From Flavobacterium tibetense (GTDB lineage Bacteria > Bacteroidota > Bacteroidia > Flavobacteriales > Flavobacteriaceae): a stretch of 64,000 bases of DNA. The stretch covers positions 62,001 through 126,000 of the forward strand of contig NZ_QLST01000007.1 in NCBI RefSeq assembly GCF_003293845.1, written 5' to 3'. Made by a program: the position numbers and the translations under genes. Positions 9,570 through 18,882 of this stretch are shown here, piece by piece. The first letter of the stretch is position 1; each line of letters opens with the position of its first letter. Below the pieces are notes generated by a model. That model worked only from the letters and a program-made list of their open reading frames with translations, ran no database searches and was not told the DNA's origin.

Positions 9570-9625
9570 TTGTTGAGTTGTATTATTCTGAAGTTGACTC
9601 AGATAAGGTTGTTGTTTTCGTTGTG

Positions 9626-9656
9626 CAAAAGTAGGTATACTTATTAAAACTTTCAA
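9626..9656 (-). promoter_or_regulatory. Promoter of purH
   Basis: On the minus strand a TTG (complement of 9654-9656) is followed after 20 bases by TACTTTTG (complement of 9626-9633), a full match to the Flavobacterium promoter pattern. It implies transcription starting about 50 bases before the ATG at 9569 and rules out the longer purH reading frame. Confidence 0.7.
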
Positions 9657-9755
9657 ACTTAATTTCAGCTGTTTTACTATTTTTTTGGATTCTTTTTTTA
9701 GATTATTTGTAACATTTTTCCTTTTTAAACTACTTATAAACATAACTTCATAAAT

Positions 9756-11006
9756 ATGCTTTTATATTTACGCTTACTCACAGAAAGTTTGGCGTTTGCC
9801 TTAAATGCACTTCGCAACAATAAACTACGCACATTATTATCGTTGTTAGGAGTGACCATTGGTATTTTTTCCATTATTGCGGTTTTGGCTGCGGTAGATT
9901 CTATGGATAAAAAAATCAAAAGTGATTTGAGTGATATGGATGTGAATACCGTATATCTGATGCGTTTTTCTTTCGGACCTTCTGATATTCCAAGATGGAA
10001 GAGACAGCAATTTCCAGATGTGAGTTACGAAGAATATGAGTTTATTAAACGTTCGGTGAATGGCGTAGATAAAATGTCATTTAATCTTTTTACACGTAAT
10101 GAAAGTATTAAGTACGAAGACAAAACCGTAAATTCTATTCGAGTAAAACCTTCTACCAATGAATTCATAGATATTGAACCCATTAAAGTAGAGAAAGGAC
10201 GTTTTTTTAATGAATCAGAGTCCAATTCGGGAGTGCCAGTAATTGTGATTGGAAGCGAAGTTGCTGCTGGATTGTTCAATAATGTGGAGCCAATTGGTAA
10301 GAAAATCAGGTTGTACGGGCAACGTTTTACTGTAATAGGCGTTTTAAAAAAACAAGGACAATCTACTTTTGGAGACAGTAATGATATTGCCGTTTTTTTT
10401 CCTGTGAATTTCTTACGTCGATTGTATGGCGATACCAATAAAGCTTTAACACCAGCTATTTTAATCAAACCGGTAAAAGGAATTGATATGGAGGAGTTTA
10501 AAGCAGAATTAACCCAAAAATTACGAAATTTTCGAGGCGTAAAATCGAGTGAAATAGATAACTTCTTCATCAATGTACTTTCTGGATTTACTGATTTTAT
10601 TGATAATATTGTGGGTCAAATGAATTTGGTTGGATGGTTAATCAGTGGATTTTCCCTTTTAGTAGGTGGATTTGGAATTGCCAACATTATGTTTGTTTCT
10701 GTAAAAGAGCGAACGAATTTAATCGGAATCCAAAAAGCATTGGGAGCTAAAAATCGTTTTATTTTATTCCAATTTTTATTTGAAGCTGTAATCTTATCAC
10801 TAATTGGTGGTTTGATTGGAATGTTTTTGGTATGGATTATTGCATTAGTTTTAACGCATGCGCTTGATTTTGAATTTGTTCTGAGTGCTTACAACATGCT
10901 TTTAGGGACTAGTTTAGCTGTAGTCATCGGGTTAATTTCTGGAATTATTCCTGCAATTACCGCTTCAAAATTAGACCCAGTGGAAGCTATCCGAACAGGA
11001 ATGTAG
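9756..11006 (+). CDS. MacB-like ABC transporter permease (FtsX family)
   Basis: Inner-membrane subunit of an ABC transporter of the MacB/LolC type, with a large periplasmic domain between the first and second membrane helices. The 416 residues show TM1 at about 26-46 (LLGVTIGIFSIIAVLAAV), a MacB_PCD periplasmic domain to about residue 270, and three C-terminal helices of the FtsX domain. That domain includes VSVKERTNLIGIQKALGA and ends SKLDPVEAIRTGM. The ATPase is not encoded next to it. The TonB-dependent receptor begins 55 bases downstream on the same strand, so the two may be co-transcribed; what is exported is unknown. Confidence 0.9.
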   Translation: MLLYLRLLTESLAFALNALRNNKLRTLLSLLGVTIGIFSIIAVLAAVDSMDKKIKSDLSDMDVNTVYLMRFSFGPSDIPRWKRQQFPDVSYEEYEFIKRSVNGVDKMSFNLFTRNESIKYEDKTVNSIRVKPSTNEFIDIEPIKVEKGRFFNESESNSGVPVIVIGSEVAAGLFNNVEPIGKKIRLYGQRFTVIGVLKKQGQSTFGDSNDIAVFFPVNFLRRLYGDTNKALTPAILIKPVKGIDMEEFKAELTQKLRNFRGVKSSEIDNFFINVLSGFTDFIDNIVGQMNLVGWLISGFSLLVGGFGIANIMFVSVKERTNLIGIQKALGAKNRFILFQFLFEAVILSLIGGLIGMFLVWIIALVLTHALDFEFVLSAYNMLLGTSLAVVIGLISGIIPAITASKLDPVEAIRTGM

Positions 11007-11061
11007 TAAAATAAGGACTTTAGGTACGGTTTTTGATGCAATTTGGAAAACAAAAAGTGAC

Positions 11062-13467
11062 ATGCTCAAAATTTATTTTTGGATTGTATTATTAACAACT
11101 ACCGTCGGTTTTTCTCAAACGTTAACGATAAAGGACAAAGAATCTAAAGAGCCTTTAGAAGCAGTTGCCATTGTTTCCAAAGACGGAAAAACGTATATCA
11201 CCACGAATGCCAAAGGTCAAGCCGATATCAAAGCTTTTGTTAACCTAAAACACATTGTAATTCAGTCATTTGGATACGAACGAGTAGTTACTTCTTATGC
11301 CGATTTACAAGCAGCTTCTTTTGTCGTTTTTTTAAAACCCGCTTTGTTGTCGGTAAATGAAGTAGTAGTTTCGGCCAACCGCTGGAAGCAACAATCGGCC
11401 GAAATTCCAGCTAAGATTTCTTCTATACAAACCAAAGATATTGCCTTACAAAATCCGCAAACGGCTGCCGATTTGTTAACCATTTCTGGAAAAGTTTTCA
11501 TGCAAAAAAGTCAGCAAGGTGGTGGAAGTCCAATGATTAGAGGATTTGCTACGAATCGATTGCTATATGCTATTGATGGTGTGCGAATGAATACAGCCAT
11601 TTTCAGAGGAGGAAATATCCAAAATGTGATTTCGCTAGATCCCTTTGCTACTGAAAAAGCCGAGGTTTTATTTGGACCTAGTTCGGTGATTTATGGTAGT
11701 GATGCCATTGGTGGTGTAATGAGTTTTCAAACCTTGACACCACAATTTTCTAAAAACGAAAAGACCTTTATTTCTGGAAATGCAATTACAAGATATTCTT
11801 CAGCTAATAGCGAAAAAACCGGACATTTCGATGTGAATTTGGGTTGGAAAAAATGGGCATCGGTAACGAGTTTTTCTTCCAATGATTTTGGTGATTTGCG
11901 AATGGGAAGTCGCGGTCCTGGTGAATATTTGCGTCCGTTTTATGTGATTCGTCAAAATGGTGAAGATGTTATAGTTGCCAATGAAAATCCTTTGGTACAA
12001 AAACCAACCGCTTATTCTCAAATCAATTTGATGCAAAAAATCCGATTTGCTCCTAATGAAAAATGGGATTTTCAATACGGATTTCATTGGTCTGAAACTT
12101 CTTCATATTCGCGTTATGATCGACATATTCGTTATACTAATGCTGGTTTACCACGTTACGGACAATTTGACTACGGACCACAAAAATGGATGATGAATAA
12201 TTTGTCTATTTTGCACCAATCAAAATCGATATTGGTTGATGAACTTTCGGTTAGATTGGCGCATCAGTTTTTTGAGGAAAGTCGCATCAGTCGCAATATC
12301 AACAATCCGAATCGTCAAATTCGAACAGAAGAAGTAAACGCCTATTCTGTTAATATTGATGCCACTAAAGCCACAAGCGAAAAAAATAAAATTTTCTACG
12401 GTTTCGAATATGTTTTGAACGATGTAAATTCGAAAGGAATCAATGAAAATATAGTAACCAATGAAAGTGCGATTGGTCCAGCGCGTTATCCGCAAGCGAC
12501 TTGGCAATCTATTGGAATTTACTTGAACAATCAATACAAATTTACCGAAAAAACCTTGTTGCAATCTGGATTACGATACAACCAATTCCTACTGAATGCT
12601 GATTTTGATACTACATTTTATCCCTTTCCTTTTACCGAAGCAACATTGAATGATGGTGCATTAACAGGAAGCGTTGGAGTAGTGCATCGTCCCAATGAAA
12701 GATGGGTGATAAGTACCAATTTGGCAACAGCTTTTCGTTCGCCTAATGTAGATGACATGGGAAAAGTTTTTGATTCTGAACCAGGCTCGGTTGTTGTCCC
12801 AAATCCGAATTTAAAAGCAGAATATGCTTATAATGTAGATATCAATGTAGCTAAATTAATTGGTAATAATATAAAAGTGGATGTTTCGGGTTATTATACG
12901 TTATTGGACAATGCTTTGGTTCGAAGAGATTTTACCTTAAATGGGGAAGATCAAATTTTGTACGATGACGAATTAAGTCAAGTGCAAGCCATTCAAAATG
13001 CAGCAAAAGCAAATGTTTACGGATTCCAAGCTGGAGTAGAAGTAAAGCTACCATCAGGATTTAATTTTTCAACCGATTTGAATTTTCAACAAGGCGAAGA
13101 AGAATTGGATAACGGTGAAAAAAGTCCGTCTCGACACGCAGCGCCTTTCTTTGGAATTACACGCTTGGGTTATGCAACTACCAAATTGGATTTTCAAATC
13201 AATGTGCAATATAGTGATGAGGTGCGATACAGCCATCTGGCCGAAGAAGAACGCGGCAAACCAGAAATTTATGCCGTTGATGCCAATGGAAATCCGTATT
13301 CGCCAAGTTGGTATACTATAAATTTGAAATCGATGTACAAGCTAACCAATAATTTCACCTTAACCGCAGGATTAGAGAATATTACTGACCAACGTTATCG
13401 TCCTTACAGCTCTGGAATGGTAGCGCCAGGAAAGAATTTTGTTATGGCGTTGCGGGCGAAGTTTTAA
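11062..13467 (+). CDS. TonB-dependent outer membrane receptor
   Basis: Outer-membrane gated channel of 801 residues. The signal peptide is about 1-18 (ending GFSQ). A CarboxypepD_reg-like Ig domain spans about 20-95, then come the plug domain (MIRGFATNRLLYAIDGVRMN, VLFGPSSVIYGSDAIGG) and a 22-strand-type barrel ending in the aromatic terminus VMALRAKF. The RGFATNRLLYAIDGVR-type plug resembles haem, siderophore and vitamin receptors, but no ligand-specific motif is decisive, so the substrate stays open. There is no SusD partner beside it, which argues against a Sus-type glycan system. It ends at a strong hairpin shared with accD. Confidence 0.92.
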   Translation: MLKIYFWIVLLTTTVGFSQTLTIKDKESKEPLEAVAIVSKDGKTYITTNAKGQADIKAFVNLKHIVIQSFGYERVVTSYADLQAASFVVFLKPALLSVNEVVVSANRWKQQSAEIPAKISSIQTKDIALQNPQTAADLLTISGKVFMQKSQQGGGSPMIRGFATNRLLYAIDGVRMNTAIFRGGNIQNVISLDPFATEKAEVLFGPSSVIYGSDAIGGVMSFQTLTPQFSKNEKTFISGNAITRYSSANSEKTGHFDVNLGWKKWASVTSFSSNDFGDLRMGSRGPGEYLRPFYVIRQNGEDVIVANENPLVQKPTAYSQINLMQKIRFAPNEKWDFQYGFHWSETSSYSRYDRHIRYTNAGLPRYGQFDYGPQKWMMNNLSILHQSKSILVDELSVRLAHQFFEESRISRNINNPNRQIRTEEVNAYSVNIDATKATSEKNKIFYGFEYVLNDVNSKGINENIVTNESAIGPARYPQATWQSIGIYLNNQYKFTEKTLLQSGLRYNQFLLNADFDTTFYPFPFTEATLNDGALTGSVGVVHRPNERWVISTNLATAFRSPNVDDMGKVFDSEPGSVVVPNPNLKAEYAYNVDINVAKLIGNNIKVDVSGYYTLLDNALVRRDFTLNGEDQILYDDELSQVQAIQNAAKANVYGFQAGVEVKLPSGFNFSTDLNFQQGEEELDNGEKSPSRHAAPFFGITRLGYATTKLDFQINVQYSDEVRYSHLAEEERGKPEIYAVDANGNPYSPSWYTINLKSMYKLTNNFTLTAGLENITDQRYRPYSSGMVAPGKNFVMALRAKF

Positions 13468-13471
13468 AGAA

Positions 13472-13502
13472 AATCCCGATAGTTTTTGAAGCTATCGGGA
13501 TT
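13472..13502. terminator. Bidirectional intrinsic terminator
   Basis: Perfect 11-bp stem aatcccgatag / ctatcgggatt with a 9-base loop, followed by gttttta on the plus strand and by a T-containing stretch on the minus strand. It lies between the converging receptor gene and accD. Confidence 0.85.
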
Positions 13503-13506
13503 GTTT

Positions 13507-14361
13507 TTATCTAATCTCTTGATTTAAAATCAAATCAACGTATAAATTTACTTTGTTTTTCAGTTCTTTTCTGTGCACGATAAAATCTAGGAAACCATGC
13601 TCTAATAAGAATTCTGAAGTTTGAAAACCTTCTGGTAAATCTTTTCCAGTAGTGTCTTTTACAACACGTGGACCAGCAAAACCAATTAAGGCTCCAGGTT
13701 CACCAATATTGATATCACCTAACATGGCATATGAAGCTGTAGTTCCACCAGTTGTTGGATCTGTACATAAGGAAATGTAAGGAATTTTAGCATCGGCTAA
13801 TTGCGCTAATTTAGCAGAAGTTTTTGCTAACTGCATTAACGAATACGCGGCTTCCATCATACGAGCACCACCCGATTTTGAAATCATCACAAATGGCACT
13901 TGATTTTGTATAGAATAATCAATAGCACGCGCAATTTTTTCTCCCACAACCGCACCCATTGAACCACCAATGAAAGCAAAATCCATACAAGCCACAACTA
14001 AATCTTTTCCTTTTGATTTACCAACAGCAGTACGAACCGCATCATTCAATTTGGTTTTTGCCATTACGTCTTTTAAACGCTCGCTATATTTTTTTGTATC
14101 TTCAAATTTTAATGGATCTTTTGAAGTGATTTTTGCGTTTAATTCTTTGAATTCGTTGTTGTCAAATAAGATTTCAAAGTATTCTTTACTACCAATACGC
14201 ACATGAAAATCATCTTCTGGACTTACCCAAAGGTTTTTTGCCAACTCTTCTTGGTCAACAATCTTCCCTGTTGGTGATTTGTACCACAATCCTTTTGGTA
14301 CATCTTTTTTGTCTTCTGTTGGAGTTGTAATTCCTTTTTCTGTTCTTTTAAACCAAGCCAT
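13507..14361 (-). CDS. accD: Acetyl-CoA carboxylase carboxyltransferase subunit beta
   Basis: Beta subunit of the carboxyltransferase that makes malonyl-CoA, the first step of fatty acid synthesis; it works with AccA, encoded elsewhere. The 284 residues carry the crotonase-like carboxyltransferase core, with [36 protein letters not shown] and [11 protein letters not shown]. The N terminus keeps the frame of the usual zinc ribbon ([18 protein letters not shown], then [15 protein letters not shown]), but the positions of all four zinc-binding Cys hold other residues (Ser, Gly, Ser, Asp). No stop or frameshift is involved, so this is a natural loss of the metal site. Confidence 0.96.
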   Translation of the reverse strand: MAWFKRTEKGITTPTEDKKDVPKGLWYKSPTGKIVDQEELAKNLWVSPEDDFHVRIGSKEYFEILFDNNEFKELNAKITSKDPLKFEDTKKYSERLKDVMAKTKLNDAVRTAVGKSKGKDLVVACMDFAFIGGSMGAVVGEKIARAIDYSIQNQVPFVMISKSGGARMMEAAYSLMQLAKTSAKLAQLADAKIPYISLCTDPTTGGTTASYAMLGDINIGEPGALIGFAGPRVVKDTTGKDLPEGFQTSEFLLEHGFLDFIVHRKELKNKVNLYVDLILNQEIR

Positions 14362-14397
14362 AATTAAGTTTCTTGTTTATTGTTTAGTTAATGGTTC

Positions 14398-14430
14398 ATA
14401 GTTTGTAGTTAACAAAAAACAACAAACTAT
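14398..14430 (-). other. Hairpin in the fbaA-accD spacer
   Basis: A 12-bp inverted repeat with one mismatch (atagtttgtagt at 14398-14409 against acaacaaactat at 14419-14430), just downstream of fbaA. There is no T-tract on the exit side, so it may stabilise or process an fbaA-accD transcript rather than end it. Confidence 0.4.
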
Positions 14431-14441
14431 AAACGGAAAAC

Positions 14442-15509
14442 TTATAACGTGTTCACATTATTTAAATCGGCAAAAGCTTGTTCTAATCGTTGATTAAAAG
14501 TCACTTCGCCTTTACGTACCCAAACTCTTGGATCGTAATGTTTTTTATTTGGACTATCAGGTCCGTCTGGATTACCAATTTGTGTTCTTAAGTAATCGAT
14601 TTTATCTTGCATGTAATCTCTAATTCCTTCTGTGAAAGCAAATTGTAAATCGGTATCGATATTCATTTTGATTACTCCGTAAGAAATAGCTTCTCTAATT
14701 TCTTCCAAAGTAGAACCCGAACCACCATGAAAAACAAAATCAACTGGATTAGCTTCGGTATTGAATTTATTTTGCACGTATTCTTGTGAATTTTTCAGAA
14801 TTTTTGGAGTCAATTTTACGTTTCCTGGTTTGTAAACACCATGAACATTTCCGAAAGATGCTGCAATGGTAAATCTTGGACTTACTTTCATCAATTCTTC
14901 GTAGGCGTAAGCTACTTCACTTGGTTGGGTATATAATTTAGAACTATCTACATCGGTATTGTCAACACCGTCTTCTTCACCACCAGTAATTCCTAGTTCA
15001 ATTTCTAATGTCATGCCCATTTTGCTCATTCTTTCTAAATATTTTTTAGAAATTTCTATGTTTTCCTCAATCGGTTCTTCCGATAAGTCAATCATGTGTG
15101 AGCTATATAAAGGTTTTCCTGTTTCGGCATAAAATTTTTCAGAAGCGTCTAATAAACCATCAATCCAAGGTAATAAGTTTTTAGCACAATGGTCTGTATG
15201 TAAAATAACGGTTGCTCCATAAGCTTCTGCTAATGTGTGAATGTGTTTAGCACCAGCAACTGCTCCTAAAATCGCAGATTTTTGATTTTCGTTAGATAAT
15301 CCTTTACCCGCATTGAATTGAGCACCACCGTTAGAAAACTGAATAATTACAGGCGCATTTAATTTTGCCGCAGTTTCCAAAACACCATTTATTGTGCTGG
15401 AACCTACAACATTTACTGCAGGTAAAGCAAATCCTTTGGCTTTGGCATAAGAAAAAATCTCTTGAACTTGGTCGCCTGTAGCAACTCCAGGTTTAATATT
15501 GTGGCTCAT
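14442..15509 (-). CDS. fbaA: Class II fructose-bisphosphate aldolase
   Basis: Zn-dependent aldolase that interconverts fructose 1,6-bisphosphate with DHAP and glyceraldehyde 3-phosphate. The 355-residue length and inserts are of the class IIA (E. coli FbaA) type. Metal and catalytic motifs are visible: VILHTDHCAK (Asp and Zn-ligand His), EIELGITGGEEDGVDN, FGNVHGVYKPG (Zn His), FVFHGGSGS (Zn His and phosphate loop), and MNIDTDLQFA. A -7-like element (TATTTTTG on this strand) lies at 15539-15546. Confidence 0.97.
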   Translation of the reverse strand: MSHNIKPGVATGDQVQEIFSYAKAKGFALPAVNVVGSSTINGVLETAAKLNAPVIIQFSNGGAQFNAGKGLSNENQKSAILGAVAGAKHIHTLAEAYGATVILHTDHCAKNLLPWIDGLLDASEKFYAETGKPLYSSHMIDLSEEPIEENIEISKKYLERMSKMGMTLEIELGITGGEEDGVDNTDVDSSKLYTQPSEVAYAYEELMKVSPRFTIAASFGNVHGVYKPGNVKLTPKILKNSQEYVQNKFNTEANPVDFVFHGGSGSTLEEIREAISYGVIKMNIDTDLQFAFTEGIRDYMQDKIDYLRTQIGNPDGPDSPNKKHYDPRVWVRKGEVTFNQRLEQAFADLNNVNTL

Positions 15510-15559
15510 TAGTTTTGTTTTTAGTTATATTGTTTGTGCAAAAATAATAATTTCTAAAA

Positions 15560-18118
15560 TTAGAATGGATAATTAATACCAAAATTTAAAACAGTTCGGC
15601 TCAAGTTGATGTCTCTGAACCATCGCTCGCTCATTTCTTTAGCCGGATTATAGGTTTTATAACCCAAATCGATACGGAAAACGAAGAAATTAAAGTCATA
15701 TCTAAAGCCAATTCCAGTTCCTAAGGCAATATCTTGTAAAGATTTCATGCCGTTAAAAGTGTAATCGGGATCGTCTACGTTATCGAATACGTTCCAAATG
15801 TTTCCCGCATCAGCAAAAAGCGCCCCATTTAATTGTCCGAAGAAATTAAAACGGTATTCCGCACTGAAGGCTAGTTTTAAATTGGCTTCGTTGAAATCAT
15901 TAATAGCACCACTTCTTCCTGGACCTAAACTATAGGCTTGCCAACCTCTATTATCATTGGCCCCACCACCAAAATAACTTCTAGAAAACGGAATGGAATT
16001 GGCATTACCATATGGAATAGCAATTCCAGCAAAAGTACGAATGGCTAAAACATTTTTCTTGCCAAAATCCCAGTGCTTGATAAAATCGGCTTCTGGTTTT
16101 ACATATTGTGCATATTCTACACCTAATAAAGTTTCATTTCCGTTTTCACTTAGCGGTGCATCAACTTGTTTTGCAATTAAAGAAGCTACATTTCCAGCAG
16201 TTTCAATTTTTGCTCTTAAGATATAGAAATTGTTATCGGTAAAACCTACTCTTGTGTTTTTAGTAAAGGAATAACTAGAGGCAATAATTAAATTATTTTC
16301 AATTAAACGTTTTCTTCTTTCTCCAATACTTCGAATGATTTGGTATTCTCTGTCTTCTGGAGTTAATCCTCCGGGTTGTCCGGCAACAACTTGATCAATG
16401 AAGTTTACAGCTCCATCAAAAGTTAAATTTGAATTTGAATCAACATTTAATGGGTCAATATTGTAAATTTGAGCCAAATCATTCAATGTGGAATAGGAAG
16501 ATCCATATACATTAAAATAATTACCAACGTTTAAGTTTCTTACAAACTGAACGTTGGCCAAGTCAAAACGGGTAGTTAAATCACTTCTTGGTTGCCAATT
16601 GTAGGCAATAACGCCTGTAAAATTTTCTTTATCCAATCCAATGTTTCTTTGGTTGGTTAAACCAAAACTCATTTGTGTGGTTGGTAACATTTCTTTTTTA
16701 ATAATTCTTCGAGTATCTAGAGGAAATACAATTCGAGGAAAAGTCAATCTTATATCACCTCCGTATTCAGCAATATTAAAAAATACGTTGTTTGGATTTG
16801 CCATGTCTCGTGAAGAACCTATGTTTCCTCGAGCTCCAAATTGCAAAATTTCAGCTCCTTTAAACACATTTCGCCAGGCTACAGACATGCTTCCAGTAAT
16901 ACCAAAATCTTGAATATTGGAATGGGTAAAATCTATAGAAGGCGTCCAACTGAATTTTTTTCTTGGGACTAAATAAATATTAGTGATTAATCCATTTTCA
17001 TCATCAGGGTCTTCAGTGTATTCTATGTTTGGAGCGTTAAAAACAGTCAAGTTTCCCAAAGAGCGCGTAGTCAACGTTCGGTTTTTATCACTGAATAAAT
17101 CGCCTTTTTGAATAAAAACGGCATTGGTTAACGCTTTTGGTTTATAATTTAACTTCCCATCACTATAAATTTGATAATCCCGATAAGAAACACTGTCTTG
17201 GATTCGGTTGATGTCTTTTTTGGAAGCGTTTACTGTAAAAATGTTGACTTCGTTAATGGTGTAAATTCGGAATGGCGTTTTACTCAAAGTGTCCCCATCT
17301 TTTATATAACGGTTTTCAATGTTTACATTTACGTTTACACGATGGTCATTGTTAAGTGTATCAATATCGTATTTAACATGATTTACCTGAAAATGATAGA
17401 CTCCATTATTTCTAAAATGATTGGTAATTCGAGCGCGTTCGTTACTTAATTCCTCAGCGTTAAAGCGGTTGCCTTTTTTAATTAGTGATTGCGGTTCAAT
17501 GGCTTTATACAAAGGTTCTAAAGCGCTTGATTCAATACTATGCGAAATAGTGTCATAAACAGATGGCGTTCCAGTAATGATTTCATAAGTTACACTTCCT
17601 TTTTTCTTTCCAACAGTATCTCTTTTGGTATTTACTTGTACATCAAAATACCCCAAATTAAAAGTGTAATAGGCTTTCAAACGGTTTCTTGAGCTTTGAA
17701 TTCTTTTATCATCAATAATAACAGGAGCTTCACCTGTTCGTTTTAAAAAATTGCTAAAACCAGAAACCACAAACGACTCACTCAAACGATCTACTTGTTT
17801 ATTGGAAAGAAATTTCGCTAAATTTTCTCTGCGATTGGGCTTTCTCTCTAGCCAAGCGTAATATAAGGAATCTGGCTTGTCTTTTGCCATGTTGTACATG
17901 CTCAAGCGTAAAGGAAACCCAATCAACGGAAGTTTGCTATTGGGTTTTTGAGAAAGCAAACTCTCAATTCGCTCGTCTTTTATGGTTTTTTCGTTGACTA
18001 AAAGTGTGTTTTTCGTAAGTAATTGAGTGCCTTCAGGAACTTTTTTTACTGACGAACAAGAGTAAATAATACTTCCAGTTACAAATATTAATGCTATTTT
18101 TGATAAAAGTTTCTTCAA
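15560..18118 (-). CDS. tamL: TamL: BamA/TamA-type outer membrane barrel lipoprotein
   Basis: Omp85-superfamily protein of 852 residues. The N terminus is a lipoprotein signal (IIYSC, Cys21), which is the feature that separates the Bacteroidota TamL from classical TamA. It is followed by POTRA-like domains (about residues 30-360, including LTNAVFIQKGDLFSDKNRT). The C-terminal bacterial surface antigen barrel includes FSRSYFGGGANDNRGWQAY and ALGTGIGFRYDFNFFVFRIDLG and ends in an aromatic residue (INYPF). The probable role is assembly of outer-membrane proteins together with a TamB-like partner, which is not in this window. The name TamL rests on lipobox plus architecture; it could also be listed as a generic surface antigen D15 protein. 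Confidence 0.85.
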   Translation of the reverse strand: MKKLLSKIALIFVTGSIIYSCSSVKKVPEGTQLLTKNTLLVNEKTIKDERIESLLSQKPNSKLPLIGFPLRLSMYNMAKDKPDSLYYAWLERKPNRRENLAKFLSNKQVDRLSESFVVSGFSNFLKRTGEAPVIIDDKRIQSSRNRLKAYYTFNLGYFDVQVNTKRDTVGKKKGSVTYEIITGTPSVYDTISHSIESSALEPLYKAIEPQSLIKKGNRFNAEELSNERARITNHFRNNGVYHFQVNHVKYDIDTLNNDHRVNVNVNIENRYIKDGDTLSKTPFRIYTINEVNIFTVNASKKDINRIQDSVSYRDYQIYSDGKLNYKPKALTNAVFIQKGDLFSDKNRTLTTRSLGNLTVFNAPNIEYTEDPDDENGLITNIYLVPRKKFSWTPSIDFTHSNIQDFGITGSMSVAWRNVFKGAEILQFGARGNIGSSRDMANPNNVFFNIAEYGGDIRLTFPRIVFPLDTRRIIKKEMLPTTQMSFGLTNQRNIGLDKENFTGVIAYNWQPRSDLTTRFDLANVQFVRNLNVGNYFNVYGSSYSTLNDLAQIYNIDPLNVDSNSNLTFDGAVNFIDQVVAGQPGGLTPEDREYQIIRSIGERRKRLIENNLIIASSYSFTKNTRVGFTDNNFYILRAKIETAGNVASLIAKQVDAPLSENGNETLLGVEYAQYVKPEADFIKHWDFGKKNVLAIRTFAGIAIPYGNANSIPFSRSYFGGGANDNRGWQAYSLGPGRSGAINDFNEANLKLAFSAEYRFNFFGQLNGALFADAGNIWNVFDNVDDPDYTFNGMKSLQDIALGTGIGFRYDFNFFVFRIDLGYKTYNPAKEMSERWFRDINLSRTVLNFGINYPF

Positions 18119-18137
18119 GGGTTCTTTAATAGTTAGT

Positions 18138-18171
18138 CAAAAATACAATTTTTATGCTTAGTAAAAACCAA
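18138..18171 (-). promoter_or_regulatory. Promoter of tamL
   Basis: On the minus strand TTG (complement of 18169-18171) and TATTTTTG (complement of 18138-18145) are spaced by 23 bases, with the ATG at 18118. The upstream half lies inside the first codons of the divergent methyltransferase gene. Confidence 0.5.
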
Positions 18172-18882
18172 ATTAAGCTTATAACGAGTTTACAACAAAA
18201 AAAATATAGAAAGCAATACCAATTATTTCTTGCCGAAGGTATAAAAGTAATTGAAGAATTGTTGCGTTCCAAATACGAATTACAATCTCTTTTTGTTACA
18301 GAACCACTTGATTTCAAAGTTTCTACTGACAAAATTCATACCATTTCTCCAGCAGAATTAAAAAAAATATCGGCATTAACAACGCCAAATAATTGTTTAG
18401 CGGTTTTTAAAATTCCAACTGAACATTTTTCTTTGAAAGAAGGTTTAATAGTAGGACTTGACGATGTGCGTGACCCTGGAAACTTAGGAACAATTATTCG
18501 ATTGTGTGATTGGTTTGGTGTGGAGCAGTTGGTTTGCTCACCAGAAACAGTGGATATTTATAATCCAAAAGTAGTACAAGCTACGATGGGTTCTATTGGA
18601 AGAGTTGCTGTTTTGTATACCGATTTAGTTCCGTTTTTGAAAACCACATCATTACCGGTTTTTGGAACTTTTATGGATGGGGAAAATATTTACAAACAAG
18701 ATTTACCGACTAACGCTATTCTTATAATGGGAAATGAAGCTAATGGTATTAGTAATGAGGTAGCTCAATGTATCACTTCAAAATTAGCGATTCCAAGATT
18801 TGGTCAACTACAACAAACTGAAAGTTTAAATGTAGCCACTGCCACTGCAATCATTCTAAGTGAATTTAAAAGAAATTTTTAA
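18154..18882 (+). CDS. TrmH/SpoU-family RNA 2'-O-methyltransferase
   Basis: SPOUT-fold methyltransferase that uses S-adenosylmethionine to methylate a ribose 2'-OH in rRNA or tRNA. The 242 residues have an N-terminal substrate-binding domain (KYRKQYQLFLAEGIKVIEELL) and the three knot motifs: RDPGNLGTIIRLCDWFG, LIMGNEANGIS, and IPRFGQLQQTESLNVATA. The target nucleotide cannot be deduced. Its TAA stop overlaps the stop of porT on the other strand (shared TTAA at 18879-18882). Confidence 0.93.
   Translation: MLSKNQIKLITSLQQKKYRKQYQLFLAEGIKVIEELLRSKYELQSLFVTEPLDFKVSTDKIHTISPAELKKISALTTPNNCLAVFKIPTEHFSLKEGLIVGLDDVRDPGNLGTIIRLCDWFGVEQLVCSPETVDIYNPKVVQATMGSIGRVAVLYTDLVPFLKTTSLPVFGTFMDGENIYKQDLPTNAILIMGNEANGISNEVAQCITSKLAIPRFGQLQQTESLNVATATAIILSEFKRNF

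Noticed and set aside
9570..9743. N-terminal extension of purH
   Set aside because: Non-conserved, Lys-rich, and crossed by a full promoter; the MNTTKN start fits the family.
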